64,000 nt of DNA from the NCBI GenBank assembly GCA_013397845.1, contig VZTG01009143.1:1-64000 (forward strand), in the 5' to 3' direction. This DNA comes from Melanocharis versteri (lineage: Eukaryota; Chordata; Aves; Passeriformes; Melanocharitidae). Positions 26,560 through 39,800 of this stretch are shown piece by piece (position 1 is the first letter of the stretch; each line of letters opens with the position of its first letter). The notes under the pieces were generated by a model that had not been told where the DNA came from, did no database searches, and worked only from the letters and a program-made list of their open reading frames with translations. Made by a program: the position numbers and the translations under genes.

Positions 26560-27555
26560 TGAGAGTTTTAAAAAATATTTATTTTGAAAAAAATCACTCT
26601 GTACAAATTTAACATTCTCAACACCGAAGTTTTATAAAAATGCTAACACAACAGAAAGACGAGTGAAACATTAAACTGTTCTTTTTCTTAAATTACAAAG
26701 GAACAGATTCATTCTAAAGAAGCTACTGTAATCCTAAACAGTAAAGAGAACTTGATAAGATTTCTTTTTTTCTCTATTACAGACAAATACAGGTATCAAA
26801 GGATGACTTTTTCTATCCTTTTATAAACTTCCCCCCCAGACACTGTCCACAACTAAACCAAATACTCTAAATGGTTTACACTTTTACTGTACATAGCTTG
26901 TGCTCCAGGGAAAGTCAGCACAATTTGATCATCATTTTCTCAGTGCCTAACAAAATCTCACTTCTATAACATTTGGTACAAAATTGTCTGTACAAACCAA
27001 CATTGCTCATGTAAATTTGAAGCAAACTTAAAAGTTAAGAGCATTTATATGTGCCTTCAATCTGGCATTATGAAGAGAGAGTGATTAAGTAAAATTTCAC
27101 AGAGTAAAACTCAGTAACTGGGATTACTGCATTTTTCTTTTTTTTTTTTTTTAGTAATTACTATCGTATAAAAAATTTATATACTGAAGGTTATTAGGAA
27201 TGGCAGACCCTAAATCTAACAATACTAGTTTCATAGTCTTCATCATAAAATTAGATTTTTCTGTATATTATTTTTCTCTCTTCATTTTAATCTATTTGTG
27301 AAAGCTGCTGCTGCATATCAACTGCTTAAACAGGAGGAAATGTCTCCTCATGAAATTAAAAACAGTAAAAATGCCATACTACTGTAAACACAACTAGAAT
27401 GAAAACTGACAAAACGCAGTGTGACAGGTAAGCCGTCGTCTGGAAAGCTTTTTTTCACATTCTCTTAACACAAAATATGGCTCACACCACAAACGACAGG
27501 AGGAAATAAAAACAACAACAATAAAAAAAAAACCCAATCTACTGAAAGCTTCAAG
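26560..27555 (-). other. TRRAP: TRRAP 3' UTR
   Basis: About 1 kb from the stop codon to the predicted cleavage site near 26,560. It is AU-rich, with a long run read as A on the transcript at 27,132-27,152. I see no other AATAAA on this strand between the stop and 26,583. The end point is estimated from the poly(A) signal, not observed. Confidence 0.75.
26578..26583 (-). terminator. TRRAP: TRRAP poly(A) signal AATAAA
   Basis: TTTATT on the + strand reads AATAAA on the transcript, about 970 nt after the stop. Downstream on the transcript the sequence is U/GU-rich (TGGTATTC, TTTTATTTAT), as expected of a cleavage region. Confidence 0.75.
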
Positions 27556-27840
27556 TCACAGCCAGGGGTGCCAGGCGGGGTCCATCCGACAGAGGTTGTC
27601 CAAGCTGTTTGCAGCAGCTACCAGAGTGTTGACTTTGCTCTCCCCTCCCTCAAACTGCGCGAGGTTGTGGAGGCGCGTCATGATGGCAGTGACAGCTTTC
27701 TGCACCAGGGACACCAGCTGCTGGCTGTCCATGTTCTCGGGCTGCCCAGCTGCTGACAGTGGAGACGAGGTGTCCTCTTGGGTTTTTTTGTGCCACGCAA
27801 TGATTTCGTCCCGTAGCACGGTTTTTAGGATGCCATCAAC
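27556..27840 (-). CDS. TRRAP: TRRAP terminal coding exon (FATC domain and stop)
   Basis: Encodes VDGILKTVLRDEIIAWHKKT through RMDPAWHPWL, then TGA at 27,556-27,558. The last 33 residues are the FATC domain, needed for folding in all PIKKs; VNTLVAAANSLDNLCRMDP is its hallmark in TRRAP. A Ser/Pro/Gln-rich loop (TSSPLSAAGQPENMDSQQ) precedes it. The acceptor is TTCATATAG|GTTG. The 3' UTR continues in the same exon. Confidence 0.98.
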   Translation of the reverse strand, partial: VDGILKTVLRDEIIAWHKKTQEDTSSPLSAAGQPENMDSQQLVSLVQKAVTAIMTRLHNLAQFEGGESKVNTLVAAANSLDNLCRMDPAWHPWL

Positions 27841-30800
27841 CTATATGAAGAAGAAAAATCAGATTATTGCACTTAATCCAAAGAACAATCAGGTTCTATC
27901 AGATTACAGAACTATAACTAGATTTTAGTCGACAGCATTTTGACACTTTTGGTGCCACACTGCAATTTCAGACTTATCAAGGCGAGTGTGGCTTCCAACT
28001 ATCTTTATTATTTCCTCTCCAGGTGTTTCTTTTCATAAAAATTTTCCATTACAGAAATACAACACAGTGACTCCTACAGAAATTAATAACATATATTAAG
28101 ATACTGATACACAAATACACTTCTGTATATTCTATTTTTAAGTTACTCCACTAAATTCATGGTTTTTCCCACACACACACACAGATGTCTTGAGCAAAGA
28201 TTTGTAGTTCTTTGAAAAGCTGGAGGGGTTTTTTTGCAGAGTCATTACACTCTCGGGGAATATTATTTTCTGCCAAACAGGGAAAGAACACTGACTGCAA
28301 CATCCATACATATGTATCTAATATCTACACATTTATGTTATATAGGCCAGTTCTATCCTTGAATGAAAAAGAAAAGCCTGCAACAAATACTTTCCTATTT
28401 TTTCTCATCACTGAGTTGAGTTACTGGTATTAATCTGTCAACTCTAACAGTCTCAAGCTTCAACTTTTATGTGTCCAGTCTGAGTCAAATTAAACACTTA
28501 CACATAACAAATAAAACATTTCCAAAGATTTCCAACATTTCAGCTGGGCTTTGTGATGACCTGAGGGTAAAATTTTAAAACAAATACGCACCATCATTCA
28601 GTTCCTACCTTCACCAAAAAAGTGCTGTTTCATTTATAAATTTTCAAATACAAACTTGCAAATAATCTTGCAGAAGGTGTACAAACCTTGAAGTTTGGCT
28701 GTGCAAAGCAGCGAGCCACTGCAATCATGGATGCAGTGAGGGGCCCCGACACCCCGATGGTGGTGAGAAATTCCGAGATGTTTGGGGTGAGCCGGAACGG
28801 AACCGGACGATTGGCATCCAAATCTCCAGTGGCATCGTTAATGTCGAAGCGAAAGTAAGCCACGTTGAGCTTGCCAGTGTCCTGGGTTTAAGAGAAGGAT
28901 GCACAAAAGCAATTAAAGGAACTGATTTTCATTCTTGGAACCAAAAGCAGTCGGATTTTTGTTTCTGTTAATGCTGAGTTCCAACGGTACTTCAATAGCT
29001 TTTCACTCATTTAGCCAAACAACTTTTGAGCAATGAAGTCATAAATAATGGCATGCACAAAGGTAAGTATTAATCTCAAAATGCTGTGTCCAAACTCATC
29101 ACTAAATGCATGTAATATCAAACTTAAGGAATAGATCCTTCTGGATCATGATCTGTACAGAGTCACTGCCAACAGGTCTCTGGGACAACGTTCAGTGTCC
29201 ACAGCTCACTGTGGGTAAGCAGCTGAGCACTTAATAGAGGGATCAAAGAATCCTTGCTCTTTCAAGGTGGCAAAGCTCATTTTAAATGTTGGGTTAAAAC
29301 AGAAAAATCATGATTAATAGGAGTTGTAGCTTGATGGCAATGCCCAAAAGAGAATGGTATTTGAAAAGGGGTATAGACCTTTAAGAAAATGAAGCTCTAA
29401 ATTTTATTGTTCTTAGATCTGTTTGATTTAATACAGAGGTATTTTGAAAGCAATATATTTGAAAGAAAACTAAAAAGAGAGACTTATCAGTCATCTACAT
29501 GAAGAGTGCCAATATTCACAAAGTTCTAAACTCTCCCCACAGAAGGCAGAGCTGGGGACTGTCCACGGGGACTGCAGGTTAAAGCACTCCCTACAGGATG
29601 TGCAATCACACAGAAATAAAAAGCCTACTGAAATGCACTGTTAATTATATATGTTGAACTTCGACTCACTTCAAAAGCACAGTGCAAATATCCATCTGAT
29701 CCAAGAGGAACAGACTGAAGCATACCTGGGCAATCTGCAGCATCTCAGGGTTGAGCCTGTTCAAGTGGAAGATGAATTCTGCAAAGCCAATGAGGGCCAA
29801 CTGGATGGTGAACATCTTCCGGAAGGTCCAGTAATCCGTGGCGTTGGGGAAGGTGTGCAGAGCCCACTCCTTGAGCATGCTGCGAGGCACCATGTTACTC
29901 TGCACTTCCTTCAGGATGTCTCTGAGAACCTACAGGGGAAAAGGGTTAGTTGGAAGAGGGCATTTTTAATGCACTTCTTAGCAACAGACAAATCGACCTA
30001 AAGCAACTACCAATCTGCTCTTAATTGCTGTATCTCGTCTTAGGAAAAGCATTAAAAAAAAACAAAAAATCTACCAAAATATTTGATTACTATAGCATAT
30101 ACTAGCCTAATTAATTATAAAAAGAAGTTAGGCTCTGTTTTACAAAAAGTTAGGCTCTGTTCTCTTACACCAGAAAGCATGCTAGCCATGTTGACTTCAA
30201 TTAAATGGTTGTTTAAGTTTCAAAAGTAAAAATTCTGAGAATAGAAACAAATATTGCATAACACTTCCATTTTATTTTGTAACAAAGAAAGTCTGAGACA
30301 ATTGTTTAACTTATGTCTGTAATACATATTCACTGTGTATTTTCCAAAAGCTGTGTTTGGAATGAGATTGGCATTTTATGTATGAATTTGCACTAACTCT
30401 AAGATAAAAAACATTGAACAGTCTCATATATCACAATTGGTTGTTTGGTGGAGGTTACAGAGAGAGGGAGCTTTGTTCTTTCTGAGTACTTCATTTATTA
30501 GGTGAGATTGCCCAACTGCTTCTGTTTGGCTTAGATGAATGGCTCCACTGGCAATTTTAAAAGAAGCATTAGAAGAACATGGGAGCCGGCCTCACATACC
30601 GTGCTGTAGCTGCTTATGTAAATTAGGAATGCTGCTTCCCATGCTGTCAATTAATTATTTCTAAAGCACTATACAAGACAGCAAAAAAAATCAATCAGCA
30701 CCCTGCCTGTTTTCAGTTGCATGTACCCAAAACAACTTCGAGCAATACAAATACAGCTTTTTTTTAATAAAATCTTTCCAAGACAATCTAAAACACCAAA

Positions 30801-33800
30801 GAGACATAGAGTTCTCATTATGCAAAATCAAAATAAACTGCAAAAAATGCAAACACGCTAGTGCACTGTGTACCTGTCTGACATCTAATGATATCTACCA
30901 AACACACACGTCCCTGCTAAGCTGAACTGCCTTTAAAAGACAGGCTCTGTTGAATATTTCTATTTTCTATAGAAAACCTTTTAGCAAAGTCCTAGCATTA
31001 TATATAACAATAACTTAAACCTGTCAGAATCTGCTGCCTCTTTTCTAAACTCTAAAATATTCCTTTATTTAGTACACAATGCACTTCCTAAGTTCTGAAG
31101 AAGCACTCGGGGGAATTGGCCAGAGCAGGGCTCTGGGGAAAGCCCTTGGTGAAAGTCCCCAGGGCAGAGCAGGGCTCTGGGGAAAGCCCCGGGAGAAGCT
31201 CCCCAGGGCAGAGCAGGGCTGTGGGGAAAGCCCTGGGTGAAGCTCCCCAGGGCAGAGCAGGGCTCTGGGGAAAGCCCTGGGTGAAACACCCCAGGGCAGA
31301 GCAGGGTGCTGTGGGGAAAGCCCCGGGTNTTTCCCAGGGCAGAGCAGGGCTCTGGGGAAAGCCCTGGATGAAAGTCCCCAGGGCAGCGCAGGGCTGTGGG
31401 GAAAGCCCTGGGTGAAACACCCCAGGGCAGAGCNAGAGCAGGGCTCTGGGGAAAGCCCCGGGAGAAGCTCCCCAGGGCAGAGCAGGGCTCGGGGAAAGCC
31501 CCGGGAGAAGCTCCCCAGGGCAGAGCAGGGCTCCGGGAAAGCCCCGGGAGAAGCCCCGTGCCGTGGTACCTGGTGACTGGCCTGCGTGCCCCGCGCCTGC
31601 ACGGTGGCCAGCCGGTCGTAGTAGCGGGAGATGGGGTTGTCGTGCTCGATGCCCTTCTTGGCGCAGCGCTGTTTGTAGATCTCCACCAGGGACAGGGACG
31701 AGGGGTTGTCCTCCACCAGCCGCATCTGCGGGGACACCGCCACCACCCGCGGCACTGCGCAGGGACGGGGCACAGAGAGCAAAGCCAGAGGTCACCCAGG
31801 AGCCAAATGCTGGCACGCCAGCCCTTGAAACACAGCCCTGATCACCAGCTGAACACCATCAACAGAAAATTTTAATGCTATGCTCATAACTAAGTTACAA
31901 GCTCAAGTAAAAAAAGAATTACAGCAGGGTTTTTTTATCTTAACAGAAACATCAACTGTATTTTCAAAAAAACCTTGAGCACTCATCATTCCTCCTATTT
32001 TTCTTTACCTTTAGGAAAGAGGGTAATACTTTGTTTAGATGAAATTCAGCAGAAAAAAGAAAAAATGTTTCTTCTGTGTTATGTGGAAGACATAAAAGAA
32101 ACTCAATATTCGTATATCCCAACTCATGGAGAAAAGGTTTTGTTCTGACCCTCTTCAGTTGTCTCTAAATGTTTATTCTGAAGTATGTGCACCCATTTCC
32201 ATACCAACAGGCCTAGTGGGCATCTCTGTCTTAAATATTCACAAGTGCACTTGATATCATAAGCAATGCACATAAGCACTTCTAAAAACACCCCAGATCC
32301 CATGCAATCAGCTGCACTTCTCCAGAGGGGTGCTACAGCTCCAGACAAGACTAATCACCCCGACAGAGGTGAATTTACCTTCTGAATATTCAAAAACCCC
32401 CGGCGATTACAACCTTTGAGCGTAACTTACATTTAAAAACAACACAAGGCCTCTCTCTTTTGGGTACCTGTGAAAAACAGATGCCTTTTGGTGGTCTCCT
32501 TCCTCTTCTCCAGGCAGGGGTTGAGGAGGCGGAGGAGCTGCAGGACCCNTCAGCAGAAAAAAGAAAAAATGTTTCTTCTGTGTTATGTGGAAGATGTAAA
32601 AGAAACTCAATATTCGTATATCCCAACTCATGGAGAAAAGGTTTTGTTCTGACCCTCTTCAGTTGTCTCTAAATGTTTATTCTGAAGTATGTGCACCCAT
32701 TTCCATACCAACAGGCCTAGTGGGCATCTCTGTCTTAAATATTCACAAGTGCACTTGATATCATAAGCAATGCACATAAGCACTTCTAAAAACACCCCAG
32801 ATCCCATGCAATCAGCTGCACTTCTCCAGAGGGGTGCTACAGCTCCAGACAAGACTAATCACCCCGACAGAGGTGAATTTACCTTCTGAATATTCAAAAA
32901 CCCCCGGCGATTACAACCTTTGAGCGTAACTTACATTTAAAAACAACACAAGGCCTCTCTCTTTTGGGTACCTGTGAAAAACAGATGCCTTTTGGTGGTC
33001 TCCTTCCTCTTCTCCAGGCAGGGGTTGAGGAGGCGGAGGAGCTGCAGGACCCTCTCCTCGCGGCGCGACTCGGTCAGGCAGGCGTCGTTCATCACCAGGT
33101 AGGGGTAGATCTTCCCGTTGTGCCCGCGGATGTACAGCCTGCGAGCCGCCGTGTTGTGCTTCTGGACTATCTCCACCCTCGGCATGAACCTGCCAGGAGC
33201 ATTTGGTGACACCTTTACAACTGTTTTAAACAGTAGCATCTCTATTGATAATAAGAAAAGCACGAATCTCAACTTACGGCAACATACAAGAAAACCAAAT
33301 ACACTCTGATCAGTGCAGGTGTTTAGTGATCAAATGTAAAATTATTGAAGGAAGATAAATTAAAAAGGTCTCACATCAAAGTTTGACTATATATGTAACA
33401 TACACATATAAAACATATATCTATTATAAAATACCCATCTACTTCTGCAGAGTGGATGGATGGATGGATGGAGGGATGGAGGGAGAGTGCTTTAATTTTC
33501 TTCTCTGTTTTCAGAATTACAGCTACCAAAGGGTATTTTCAGGTTACCTTGCTATCTTGATGTAGTAATGTGTTGGCTTTGGCATAAGGAATTCTCCAGG
33601 TATCTCTACTTCCGCAGTTTGAGCTGAAAAGTTACTTAGAAAGCGGCACTTTTCCTCTATGAGGAAGAACTTTGGAAGCTGTTTAGTCTTGGCCTCCAGA
33701 ATTTTGATCCATTTCTTTAGTTTGGAGATAAGGTTGTGGAGTTTCATTGATCCTGGCACACTGAAGTCAAAATCTAAAAAAACAAAACAACAAAAAAAAC

Positions 33801-36800
33801 CAAACAAAAACAAATCAGCCAATTCAATAGCGCAAACCAAACACACACATCCCCACCAAGCCTTTGAAAGAGATGCTCTGTTGAAAATTTCTATTTTCTA
33901 TAGCAAACCTTTTATCAAAGGCCTAGCATTATATATAACAATAACTTAAACCTGTCAGAATCTGCTACCTGTTTACTGTATACAACTCCAAAATACTCTG
34001 TTGTTTAGCACATAATGAACTTCCTAAGATTTTCCTGTTTTACAGTCACACAAACATTGAAAAGCACATTGTGAAAAATTTAAATACTATTACTGTATTG
34101 AATTGTCTGTGTATTGCAACCAGACACACTGCATAGAAAGAAAGCAGTAAACCCCCAAATTATTAGATCAGACCACTAATGAAAGAGGAAAAGTAGCTTA
34201 CTTTATAGCACTATAATTTTCTACCTGTTTCATTACAAGTCATTTATTTATTTATTTAAAATCAGTGGAGACTTTTGACTTCTAAAAGGAATGAAAGAGC
34301 TCCAGTTGAGGATACAACATAGAATCTGTGAGGAGCTGCAGGTCAAAAAATAAAATTGTGATTATTACTATTCTCCTCTTCTGAGCTGCAAGAAAATTCT
34401 TATTCTTTCCTGTCTTAGACAACAATTGAAAGACACCACAGGAAGAACAGCCACAAGAGCCCAAGCAAAAATGCCAATATCATGCAAACAGCCTGCTCTT
34501 TCCTCTGCAATGTTAACAGTACTACAGAGTGAGAATATCTCCTTTAATCCATGTGCCGGTGAAGAAGGAACTTCTCAAGGTCAATACATGGACTTCAGTA
34601 CATTATGCAAGTAATTCTGTAACAGAAATCACTGCAATACTGAGTATTTTCTGGGCCACACCAACACCATCTTCCCCACATTGCTCTCACTACAGTTTCA
34701 GAACAAAGCAAATAATAAATAAATAAATAAATGTCTTTGAATTTCCCAAAAGAGAGAAAATGAATAAACCACATACATGAAATGATGGCTCAACATTTCA
34801 GCGCCACAACAATGAAAGATTAAACACACTTGGATAAGAAGACAAACTGCTCTCTGTAAACCTCACTACTTATGGCATCCCAAACTGTGCAAGTTAATCA
34901 ACAGACTTGAATTTTTAAACTCATCTTCACTCCCTAGAAAACACCATTTGACCACACAAATATGCTACAAGCATCTGCCTGCAAGTGTGGCAAGAGTGAA
35001 TTAAGTACATGCACACAATTACTGCATGTAGAAGTTTTTTTCAACCACAATTAAACCACTCAAAATTGTGATTGTCCAAAAGACTTACTCCTACAAACAA
35101 GCTTAGAACATTAATTTAGCCAGCAGAGTTCCTGTCATTCTATACATACATTCTCCTAAGTTCTTTTCTTTAATCCAGGGTTCTAATGCCAAAAAAACCA
35201 ATGCACCTTAGGATTGCTTTCATTTTACTGTTCTGTTACTTAAATAAATATCAGAGAACATACAACCCAACATATTTCACTGTGTATCCACAATAACTGA
35301 TATGCTAAAAGCTTTCAGTGAAAGACCTAAGTTTACCAGCCTAAAACAGAGCAAAAAAAAACCAGCTCATACAAAATCCTTTCCACTTCTGTAAGAAAAA
35401 AGTCTATAATGAAAAATACAGTTTCATATTTATGGATGTAATATTCCCTTTTCTTTTTCTGCCTGCTGTGGGCAGTGCATCTATTGCAATATCACTGTAA
35501 AACACTCTTATTATAATCCCAAGCCTACCCTCTAGTGAGCAGTGGGAGTAAATCATTTCATCAAAGTGACAAAATTATTGCATCATTTATCTCCCGAATC
35601 TCTAAAGTGCAGGAAAGTACCCTCAAACTGCAACTAGTTTTTGTGCTAATGTGAATCAGCCAAGAGGTAAAAACACGCATCAATATATTTTCCTTAGAAT
35701 AAAAAGTCACTCAGTTCACCACAAGAGCAGCTCTAGTTTGTTGAATGCCTATTTTAGGATTTTTGTTATTCTTTTGTTCCCCCAGTGGCAGATGGGAAAA
35801 ACAGAGAGTTCAATTAGTCTTTCTGCTCATGTCACAGGGAGCCCATCTGAGAAGAAAAATTACTTCAGCTGAAAGAAAGGGAAATACAAGACCAAACACT
35901 ATTTGTGTATGAAGTCTCTCTGCTTTGCTGACATCTTAATCTATATAAACAGTGGGTTTGTTTAAAAAAAAAAATCCATTTCTTCAATCCTAAGTACTGA
36001 AGAACACCTTTCTCAAGCTAACACACACTGGGCTGAAGTGCCTCACTACTTGCACCATCTATTCCTAACCAGGATGGGAAGCTTTCCCCCTCATCCTCAA
36101 TGGAGATTTTCACTGAAGGCCAGGGCACAGACTGCAGTGGAAGCACTTTGCTCTCTTTTCTCAATGCTGCTGAAGTTTCATGTCACCCTCAGTGGAAGGA
36201 GAAATGGGGCACAATCTTCTTCCCAGTGAGACAAACCTAAAAAAATCCTGATGGCTCTTAACACGCTTTGCTTGAGGGCTGTTCCATCACTCCTCAGGAA
36301 GAAACAGAAAAAACATACTCGAGGTAGCAGAATCAGAGTACCAAACCCTCTGCTCCCCCCAGTCCCCTTGACCTACACAACATCAACACGGCATTAAGAA
36401 AACAAAGACAACCTCCAAACTAAGACTCCAGATGTATATAAAAAACCCTGGAAGAAAATAGATCTGATCAATGAAAAGCACCAGGCTATGAATACTTCTA
36501 GAGCAAGCAAGCAACAGAAGATTTTTAAGATTATTCTGACCATAGGAAAAGCCTGATTCTATTAAAGGTTCACACCTCAAGGATCTCCAGCTAAAAAAGC
36601 CAAGCCATCCATCACGTAAGGTATCCCTGAGGACTGAGATGTAAGCTTAGCTGCACAGAGCAGGCCAATTCTTTATGCCCATGACACTGAAGAAGATCCA
36701 AGCACTCTCCAAAATTGAAGTGCTGTCTTGCTTTTGAAGTTATTATTCAAGCATTTATATACTTTACTTCCCAAAACTTCTTTCTGATCTCACAAAAACT

Positions 36801-39800
36801 TTTGGAAAAACCCAACAGATGAAAAATCTCTGTGAGAAGAAAGCAGAAATATGGAGTAGGACTTCTGGTTTATCACTCAGCTCCAGAAAACCAAGACTGT
36901 GTAGAGCAGACAGCGAGGTTAAATATTATCCATCTCCTTATCTGGATTTCCTGGATAATATCCTGTTACCTAAAAATTACAAGAGAAGCAAAGAAAGAGC
37001 TACCAAAGTACGCTATGTTCACTCTTGAGCAAAAAGGAAAAGAAAAAAATCCTTAAAAAAGCTGAAAATGAACAGAGCTCTTTCCCCTGCCCTTTCCTAG
37101 GAGTTCAGAGCCACATTCAGGTTTCAAGAGCTTCCTCCTGACTACAGAGCTACCACGCAGAGTGAAGAATTCATTGTGCTGGGTGACAAAGTCTCAAGGA
37201 AATTACTGCGCCCTTCAAGGGTGTATTTTGGAACTTTCCATTCGTATTCAGCTTGAGTGGAGAGATGGTTGCAGAAAGAAGCTGATCCAAACTCTAAACT
37301 ATCATCTGCCCACAAAAGGACAATTGAGGCAGCTTTTATGCTGCTTTCACTGCTGAGAGAGCCCTCAAAGGGAGCATTTTTCAGCATTTTCTATTCTTTG
37401 ATGTCAAAAGGTTTAGCAGAAAAGGAGAGAAAGAACAAAGAACAGATGGTCAAAGAACTATGCATTTGAAGTTCTAGACAAAAAATTCAAAGTAAAATTT
37501 GTTTTTATAATATAATATTAGGATGGATAAAGATGACCTATCACAGCTGAAACAGTCCAAACTGCTGCAGACGAAGAGTTTAGAATATAAGAAATGGTGT
37601 GAGAGTCTCCAGTGGCTCCAAAACAGGAATCAAAATACAACTCTGATGTTGATGGAAATTATTATGCAACCAAACCCTGTTGAAAGTGTCTATAAACCAT
37701 AGCTGTCAACATTAATCTGGGAATAATTGACAAAAAGTTTACTCCAAGACAGCTCCTTAGCTTGGATACTTTTGAAATGAAAGGCAACCACTGCAATTAT
37801 CTGTCCATCATCCAAATGCAACTGGTACTGAGAACAGGAAAAACAAACATGAACATTGTGGTGTGACAGAAGGACACATCAGGCACATTCTACAACTGCT
37901 TTCTCATAATGTTAAAGCAGCCCTTGCAATCTTCAGTACAGTAATTACAATCCTATTCAGTTATTAACATACATTTTACTGTTATTGCAAAATCAATAAA
38001 AAACTTATTTTCATTCTCCGCATAACGAATTAAATTACAGAAATTATTAAGTATGCTGATTGGTTTAATTTCTTCTGTTTTCCCACATTTAATTTGTAAA
38101 TTTAAACACTGAAAGTAATAGATTAAAATAAAATCTAATCCAGCACTAAGCAAAATAATTACTAGTATCCTGCAGACATTCATATTTCATCATACTTGAA
38201 AAATAAAACATGAAATCTTCGCCAAAAAAGTAATTACTGCTATTTAACCGAAGTTTACTGAGAAACACTTTGCATTTGATGACTTGACATGATTTTTATG
38301 ACCAGGCCTATGTCATACTTTGGTTTATATGTTGTTCTATATAATTCTTTAATTAAGAGAGAAAATCTGAAAAGCTTAACAGCCATTTATATATCCAAAG
38401 ATATGCAAAAAACAAAAACAGCACAAAAACCAAGAAATCCTCTCCATTTTTTGTTTTAACTAAAGATTGTAACTGAATTGTAATCAAACTTTCTTAAATG
38501 TTTCTCCAGACATGTTTTGTAATATTACATCAGATATTGCAGACTTGAGTCTGGTGTTGTATTTACTTTTCCTTTACACCTTGGAAACCCCAGATCTCTC
38601 TGATGCTCACAGGAAAGGAAGTAGGAGGTACTGTGACAGACCAAAAATAACTCAAATCCAACCAAAACTGAGCCTATCAACAGCACTTACAGTAATAAAT
38701 AAGTGGCTATACTACTGTTGCAATGTAAAGACTATAAACCATTATTAAAATTTAAAATCAAGTCCAAACTTGCATTAAATGTAGAGTGTTTCAGCTGGAA
38801 GGGATCTACAACAACCATCCCCAGATCCTGACCCAGGGCTGCTCTCCCACCTCTCCTCTCCCCATTTACACCTTTACCTGCCATTATTAGTCTGTTCTAG
38901 GTACAGAATCCAGCACCTGGACTGGTGAAATTTCATCCCATTAATCATTACCCAATGATTTTTTCCCCCTGTACGCTCCCATTAAAGACACACAAAGTGT
39001 TTCTCCTTCCATTTCCCTCCCTAGTACATTTCATCCAGTAAAAATTTAATCATATGGTTCAGGACTTCCATTATCTGCTGTCATGCAACTGCTGTGCCTC
39101 AGCAAGGACAGCATGCAATGCATGGCGTGCACGAGATATGTGGGTCACTTCTACAGCTCAGTTACTGCCACAGGATTCCCATCAGTTTCCTTATTTCCAC
39201 AATATTATCAGCAAAATGCTTGAAAAATCACCCCAAGTCTACTTGGCAAACACTCTCAGTTATGTTTAAAGAAAAGCCAAGGAATTGATGCAAAACTCAA
39301 AATTCTGGCAACCCAAAACACTGATGCCAATCAGTGTCACTTTCTGTCATATATGAGCTGCGTGGCCTTAACACATTTCACCAAACAAATCAAGCTTGCA
39401 AACAAGCTTTTCTTAGAATTTTAAATCAAGATCAGATACTCAAATACGTAACCACTGGTTAAGAGAAAATGAATGAAGCAAAAAAGCTACTTCCCTTAAG
39501 TATCTTTTTTATTAGATCTGATTAAAGTTATTGATTCAATTTACCAGTGATGTAAATTTGGGTAATAGAATTTTTATAATCTAGTTATCTAAAACACTAA
39601 AGTAATCTTACTCATCAGAAGAAGGCTGTTTTGAAAGACTTCACATAAAATCATCAGTTTGGAGTTCTGGGGTGAATATTTCATTAAATTCTGGCATCAC
39701 AGAGAGACAGAGATCATTATTGTCCCTCAGATACAGCAGGCAGTTCTGTGAAAATTGCTAAAATATTACAGTGAAGTAATCTAATTTATCTTTAAACACA

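Larger units (their letters stand above)
31122..31555. repeat. GC-rich 44-bp minisatellite, about 10 copies
   Basis: The unit begins CCAGGGCAGAGCAGGGCT and continues with CTGGGGAAAGCCCTGGGTGA and a short variable end (AGCTCC, AACACC or AAGTCC). Ten copies differ at a few sites. Two single N characters (31,329 and 31,434) interrupt copies 5 and 8, so the true copy number is unknown. Each unit has four G runs on the + strand separated by short loops. The array lies in a TRRAP intron, 14 nt from the donor of exon 24, and accounts for the long spurious open frames on both strands here. Confidence 0.95.

Noticed and set aside
31069..31875. Several long open frames on both strands across the minisatellite (up to 242 codons)
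   Set aside because: They come from the 44-bp repeat, which lacks stops in several frames. Only the part at 31,570-31,754 is a real TRRAP exon.
32124..32852. Two identical 74-codon minus-strand open frames (MSGAVAPLWRSAAD...)
   Set aside because: They are the same intronic frame seen twice because of the 503-bp duplication. There is no family match.
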